64,000 nucleotides of DNA. Source: Synergistaceae bacterium. GTDB lineage: Bacteria; Synergistota; Synergistia; Synergistales; Synergistaceae. This document shows positions 61,904-64,000 of this stretch, piece after piece. Made by a program: the position numbers and the translations under genes. The stretch lies in the NCBI GenBank assembly GCA_030523725.1, contig JAUNHV010000007.1, forward strand, positions 1 through 64,000. The letters are read 5' to 3'. The notes below the pieces were generated by a model. That model did not search any database. It saw only the letters and a program-made list of their open reading frames with translations, and had not been told where the DNA came from. Every line of letters starts with the position of its first letter. Position 1 is the first letter of the stretch.

Positions 61904-62950
61904 TTATTTTATTCCAAGCATAAATCTTAATTTTGTTCTTCTAATAATTTCATTGCAAATTGTAATAAAAATCAAGATTATCAATAGTTGAGCAAACTTA
62001 TATGCGATAAAGACACCAAGAGGAGTCGATTCTGCGATTGAAAACTTGAAATAGCTTAATATTGTTACCGATATAGGAATCATAATCGTTTGGTGCCACG
62101 CAAAGTATAACATGGAATATCTTCCTACATACTCTATCGCACGAATAGAAGTCCATTTTGACACAATGATTACACAGGCAATTCCTGCAAAAGCTGACAA
62201 AAATGTGAGTGGTGCACAACCATAACGACCACGAATCATTGATATTGATAAATTTGATAAAGCTTGACCTGAAATTTTGTAAGTCAGATATCCGCAGACA
62301 AGATTTATTAGCGCTAAAAGAATAAATAACAGAGTCGCAGGAATTTTTCCAACTAGAAAATCATCAAACGTGTCGCAGTTCTCTTTATAAAAATGCCCAG
62401 CAAAAAAGAATGGAAATGCCATAAAACAAATATCAATATTCCACGGCAACGGTACGTTGATATATTTGTAATACATCAATCCAATAATGGCAGACACAAC
62501 GGAAAATATTGCCAAAAATTTGTTTGTTTTTAGTATTTTTTTTGCAAGAAAAAACGCAATGTTTACGATAAACAAACAAGCCAAGAACCAAATTGTCCAC
62601 AATCTTTTTTGGATAAGGAACTGTAAAAACAAGGACATGTAATCAGAATACGAATATCCACCAGTGCAAAAATAATTCAGATATTCATAGAATAGCAATG
62701 GAAGTCCCAGGCAAAAGTAAGGAATAACTATTGATTTGCATTTTTTCACAAAAAAATCGTAAAAATTGCCTTTAGGCGAAAACACGTAACCAGAAAGTAG
62801 AAAAAATAGTGGAATATGAAAAGTGTATATCCATTTATATACAACAAGACCACACCTCAAGTGCCCTATTATAACAAACAAAATGCCATAACCTTTTGCC
62901 ATATCAATCCAGGAAATTCTACCTGTTGATACTTTTGGAATGTTTTCCAC
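61904..62950 (-). CDS. Acyltransferase-3 family membrane protein
   Basis: 348 aa with about ten spans. ISWIDMAKGYGILFVIIGHL, with His, opens the family domain; FHIPLFFLLSGY follows. It belongs to the same superfamily as the four at 32540-37127 but to another branch. Probably O-acetylates the glycan made by this cluster. GTG start with GGAGG upstream. Confidence 0.87.
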   Translation of the reverse strand: MENIPKVSTGRISWIDMAKGYGILFVIIGHLRCGLVVYKWIYTFHIPLFFLLSGYVFSPKGNFYDFFVKKCKSIVIPYFCLGLPLLFYEYLNYFCTGGYSYSDYMSLFLQFLIQKRLWTIWFLACLFIVNIAFFLAKKILKTNKFLAIFSVVSAIIGLMYYKYINVPLPWNIDICFMAFPFFFAGHFYKENCDTFDDFLVGKIPATLLFILLALINLVCGYLTYKISGQALSNLSISMIRGRYGCAPLTFLSAFAGIACVIIVSKWTSIRAIEYVGRYSMLYFAWHQTIMIPISVTILSYFKFSIAESTPLGVFIAYKFAQLLIILIFITICNEIIRRTKLRFMLGIK

Positions 62951-62974
62951 AACAACTCCTCCAAATCATTAATT

Positions 62975-64000
62975 TTACAAAACCCAGTTAGGCCACCATT
63001 CTAGCACCTGTTCAATATGGTAATTATTAACAACAGTACCAGAAATTACAGGGAAGAATAATATAAATAAACCAACTGAAATTACGCCAACAATTTTTAT
63101 AATTTTGTCTTCCTGCTTGAAGTTCAAAGAATATATACTGTTGCATATCATCAGTATAAGTATATTGATGCAACAAAAATATTGGTATATAGGTGCGAGT
63201 CGAGCAATAAAAATCCAAGGAACAAGCATTGCTAGGTAACATACCAAGAGACAAACAGCCGTCTTATTTTTTTCCACAAATGAGAGGTAGAAATGGTGTC
63301 CAAGTGAAGCAATACCAAGAAAACAGATAAGTGGATTGATAAATATTGATACAACGCTTGCGTGTGTGTTGCCTATAGTTACGTATGACTCTAGTACAGG
63401 TTGCCAGTCAAACAACCATGACCACCACGGCGAAGCTAACAGATGAGATTCTGTAACACAATATTTTAAGTTGGAAATTATATATTCTATTAGCCCTTTA
63501 TTAGAATAGACGCAAGCCAAGGGAATATAGGAAAGAACATAGACAACCGCAGGAATCAAACAGAAATAAACAAGACAGAGTCCGAGCAATTTTATAAGAG
63601 GCTTGAAATTTGCTTTTTCCCCATAGGTTTCAAGCATATACCAAGCAATTATTATAACAAGGGCAAACAGTGCATGTATTGCTGTCCACTTTGTCGCAAT
63701 GCCACAGGCGAAAGCTATACCGGACAAGAACAGATATTTATTCTTCCCCTCCTGTATAAAGGCATAGATGCTATAAAACATACAAAGGATAAAGAAAGCC
63801 GCAATAATTTCAATCATTGCCATGCGAGACAAGGAGTAGTGCATAAACTCTGTAACAAGGAGCAAGGCAGCAAGCGTTGCGAGGCTAGTTTTCCTTGTAA
63901 ATCTTAATGCAAAGAGATAGATAATAGGGACCATAAGCACCCCAAAGACTAAACACATAATGCGCCAACCAAATGGATTCATGCCAAAGAGTGCAATCCC
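62975..64000 (-). CDS. PMT-family glycosyltransferase, 5' end beyond the window
   Basis: Partial gene: the frame is open to the window edge and the first in-window Met (63982) is internal, since LFGMNPFGWR is a mid-protein motif of PMT enzymes. The visible part of about 340 aa has many spans, HYSLSRMAMIEI and GIATKWTA, all typical of dolichyl/polyprenyl-phosphate-mannose:protein mannosyltransferases. The catalytic Asp pair should lie beyond position 64000. Substrate unknown. Confidence 0.8.
   Translation of the reverse strand, partial: GIALFGMNPFGWRIMCLVFGVLMVPIIYLFALRFTRKTSLATLAALLLVTEFMHYSLSRMAMIEIIAAFFILCMFYSIYAFIQEGKNKYLFLSGIAFACGIATKWTAIHALFALVIIIAWYMLETYGEKANFKPLIKLLGLCLVYFCLIPAVVYVLSYIPLACVYSNKGLIEYIISNLKYCVTESHLLASPWWSWLFDWQPVLESYVTIGNTHASVVSIFINPLICFLGIASLGHHFYLSFVEKNKTAVCLLVCYLAMLVPWIFIARLAPIYQYFCCINILILMICNSIYSLNFKQEDKIIKIVGVISVGLFILFFPVISGTVVNNYHIEQVLEWWPNWVL

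Overview
The window reads as a piece of chromosome from a diderm (outer-membrane-bearing), anaerobic, probably host-associated bacterium. The outer membrane follows from a giant type V autotransporter with a C-terminal beta-barrel and from genes for periplasmic proteins and an O-antigen-like glycan. The anaerobic, gut-type lifestyle is inferred from an ethanolamine microcompartment locus controlled by an EutV/EutW (ANTAR) two-component system, a style best known from Firmicutes and Fusobacteria, and from a molybdenum hydroxylase. A Negativicutes-, Fusobacteria- or Synergistota-like source would fit; the sequence alone does not decide.

Layout. (1) 29-12280: one 4083-residue autotransporter with mosaic internal repeats, followed by a large palindromic intergenic element that has a relative 30 kb away at 42568-42666. 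(2) 12580-28671, all on the + strand: eutP-V-W, a strong attenuator-type terminator, eutA, a structured spacer, then eutB-C-L, a lysine-tailed BMC shell protein, eutE-M-T, pduL, eutJ, an unnamed small protein, eutN, pduS, pduT, eutH and eutQ. This is a near-complete ethanolamine microcompartment: uptake (EutH), B12-dependent lyase (EutBC) with reactivation (EutA), cofactor supply (PduS reductase, EutT adenosyltransferase), acetaldehyde to acetyl-CoA (EutE), acetyl-phosphate (PduL), and shell proteins (EutL, EutM, EutK-like, EutN, PduT). No eutS or eutG is present. (3) 28750-42380: single-gene units, several with their own promoters and terminators: orphan binding proteins (TAXI type, amino-acid type, NMT1 type), a secreted HAD phosphatase, four acyltransferase-3 membrane proteins of which three are close tandem copies, a glycosidase-amidase fusion for peptidoglycan, and an NSS-family symporter.

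(4) 42723-50628: a molybdenum module. A three-subunit xanthine-dehydrogenase-type hydroxylase on the - strand diverges from a FecCD-type ABC importer plus a fusion of a THEP1-like NTPase with a MocA/MobA-like cofactor nucleotidyltransferase. Together they plausibly import molybdate or tungstate and build the dinucleotide cofactor for the hydroxylase. (5) 50709-64000, all on the - strand: surface-glycan genes: RfbF, RfbG, RfbH and a 4-reductase-type SDR (CDP-3,6-dideoxyhexose synthesis), two polyprenyl-phosphate glycosyltransferases, two paralogous GtrII-like transferases, a DUF6056-like membrane protein, another acyltransferase and a PMT-family transferase cut by the window edge.

No rRNA, tRNA, CRISPR array, transposase or phage gene was recognised. 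The clearest points for follow-up are the unnamed microcompartment protein at 24452-24757, the BMC protein with a histone-like tail, the NTPase-MocA fusion, the amidase-glycosidase fusion and the dispersed palindromic element.
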